The notes under the pieces are model-generated. The model was not told where the DNA came from, made no database searches, and saw nothing but the letters and a program-made list of their open reading frames with translations. Of a DNA stretch of 5,555 nucleotides, positions 5,245 through 5,555 are shown piece after piece. Source of the stretch: Desulfonatronospira sp. GTDB lineage: Bacteria; Desulfobacterota; Desulfovibrionia; Desulfovibrionales; Desulfonatronovibrionaceae. How positions within the stretch are numbered: position 1 is the stretch's first letter; every line of letters begins with the position of its first letter. Location: positions 1 through 5,555 of the forward strand of contig PWSL01000371.1 of NCBI GenBank assembly GCA_003563255.1. The letters run 5' to 3'. The position numbers and the translations under genes were made by a program.

Positions 5245-5416
5245 TTAGCACTACAGCGAAACTTATGATTGACCTGCGGGGACTGGCTCTTTTCTTATTG
5301 TTCCCACGCTCTGCGTGGGAACATTCCCCGGACGCTCCGCGTCCACAATAAGTGCGGGGGTGCCTGTCCCCAATTGAGGCAGGCATAAAATTTTATAAGT
5401 TTCGCTGTAGTGTTAG
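5245..5416. mobile_element. Element III: nested inverted-repeat element with TTAG flanks
   Basis: CACTACAGCGAAACTTAT (5249-5266) is the exact reverse complement of 5395-5412, an 18-bp perfect terminal repeat. TTAG lies just outside both ends (5245-5248 and 5413-5416), a likely 4-bp target duplication; the element proper is 5249-5412. Inside are the cores GGGGACTGGCTCT (5278-5290) and GTGCCTGTCCCC (5360-5371), so this element shares its core with element II but has different outer ends. Bases 5246-5290 are the second copy of the 45-bp repeat at 2013-2057. Confidence 0.7.
5300..5344. repeat. Two-hairpin insert with GTTCCCA palindrome, copy 2
   Basis: GTTCCCACGC (5300-5309) pairs with GCGTGGGAAC (5313-5322), and GGACGC (5330-5335) pairs with GCGTCC (5339-5344), each over a 3-nt loop. 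The pair sits between CTTATTGT (5294-5301) and ACAATAAG (5345-5352), at the position where the sister unit at 2045-2128 has only its AT-rich centre. It is therefore a third level of insertion. Its first hairpin resembles 88-113. Confidence 0.65.
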
Positions 5417-5480
5417 CAAGTTTAAAATAAGTGCGGGAGAGCCAAGTCCCCATGCCACATCCAAAGCTCTAAACAGATAC

Positions 5481-5488
5481 TAAGCCAT
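5481..5488 (+). repeat. Right 8-bp direct repeat flanking element II
   Basis: TAAGCCAT follows the right end of element II directly and matches TAAGCCTT at 5169-5176 at 7 of 8 positions. Confidence 0.6.
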
Positions 5489-5517
5489 TGTTTCCGTATG
5501 GCACAGATGACTATACT
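5488..5517 (+). promoter_or_regulatory. Possible promoter reading out of the window
   Basis: TATACT (5512-5517) matches the -10 consensus at 5 of 6, but the -35 TTGTTT (5488-5493) at 18-bp spacing is poor (3 of 6). The downstream gene would lie beyond 5555. The -35 box lies just outside element II, so insertion may have changed the upstream control region. Confidence 0.22.
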
Positions 5518-5555
5518 GCTGCGCAAGACAGGTCTGTCAGCGGCAGGACAACAAG

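Larger units (their letters stand above)
5177..5480 (+). mobile_element. Element II: 304-bp compound MITE-like element, host of a nested element
   Basis: The outer ends are GTATCTGTTTAGCGCTTT (5177-5194) and its near mirror at 5463-5480 (17 of 18). Next inward on the left are TTAAGGAAAGCA and the core GGGGACAGGCAC (5206-5217). On the right lie AGAGCCAAGTCCCC (5438-5451) and an ATGTGGCAT-type linker in reverse. CGCACTTATTTT (5221-5232) and its mirror AAAATAAGTGCG (5424-5435) follow inside. Element III (5249-5412) lies between them. Removing it with one TTAG leaves an uninterrupted inverted-repeat unit built like the one at 2045-2128. There is no coding capacity. Confidence 0.7.

Noticed and set aside
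5168..5386. 72-codon minus-strand open frame
   Set aside because: It is composed entirely of nested repeat sequence from elements II and III.
4814..5480. CRISPR array
   Set aside because: The recurring GTATCTGTTTAG motifs occur in both orientations at irregular distances and are transposon ends, not direct repeats separated by uniform spacers.

Overview
The window looks like a chromosomal segment of an environmental, probably anaerobic, bacterium of the Desulfobacterota (deltaproteobacterial sulfate reducers and relatives). This placement is an inference. It rests on the gene mix (Na+-coupled betaine-type transporter with a universal stress protein, short archaeal-type thymidylate synthase) and on dense GGGGAC-core and GTTCCCA-palindrome repeats of a kind I associate with such genomes. 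No marker gene in the window fixes the taxonomy.

Layout. Positions 1-237 are non-coding and hold palindromes, a 7-bp tandem repeat and one solo copy of a transposon-end motif. Positions 238-852 (+) encode an unrecognised 204-aa protein with a phage-like N-terminus and a helical C-terminal half. Positions 853-1290 carry no gene; 900-1054 is an unusually continuous run of hairpins, including a three-way junction. Positions 1291-1953 (+) encode a short (220 aa) ThyA-family thymidylate synthase with all key catalytic residues. The convergent gap 1954-2137 holds a compound inverted-repeat element. On the minus strand, 4493-3636 (two-domain universal stress protein) and 3646-2138 (BCCT-family transporter) overlap by 11 bp and form one operon, probably for compatible-solute uptake under osmotic or other stress. 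Positions 4494-5555 hold no convincing gene and form a repeat island.

The most notable content is that repeat island. Two elements (4814-4963 and 5177-5480) share GTATCTG...CAGATAC inverted ends and distinguishable left and right subterminal sequences. They lie in opposite orientation, and each is flanked by an 8-bp direct repeat matching at 7 of 8 positions. The second contains another inverted-repeat element (5249-5412, flanked by TTAG direct repeats), which in turn contains a two-hairpin insert (5300-5344). The left part of the middle element recurs exactly (45 bp) at 2013-2057 beside thyA. Together these look like a family of small non-autonomous mobile elements (MITE/REP-like) that insert into each other. 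No transposase is encoded here, so the mobilising enzyme must be elsewhere or lost.
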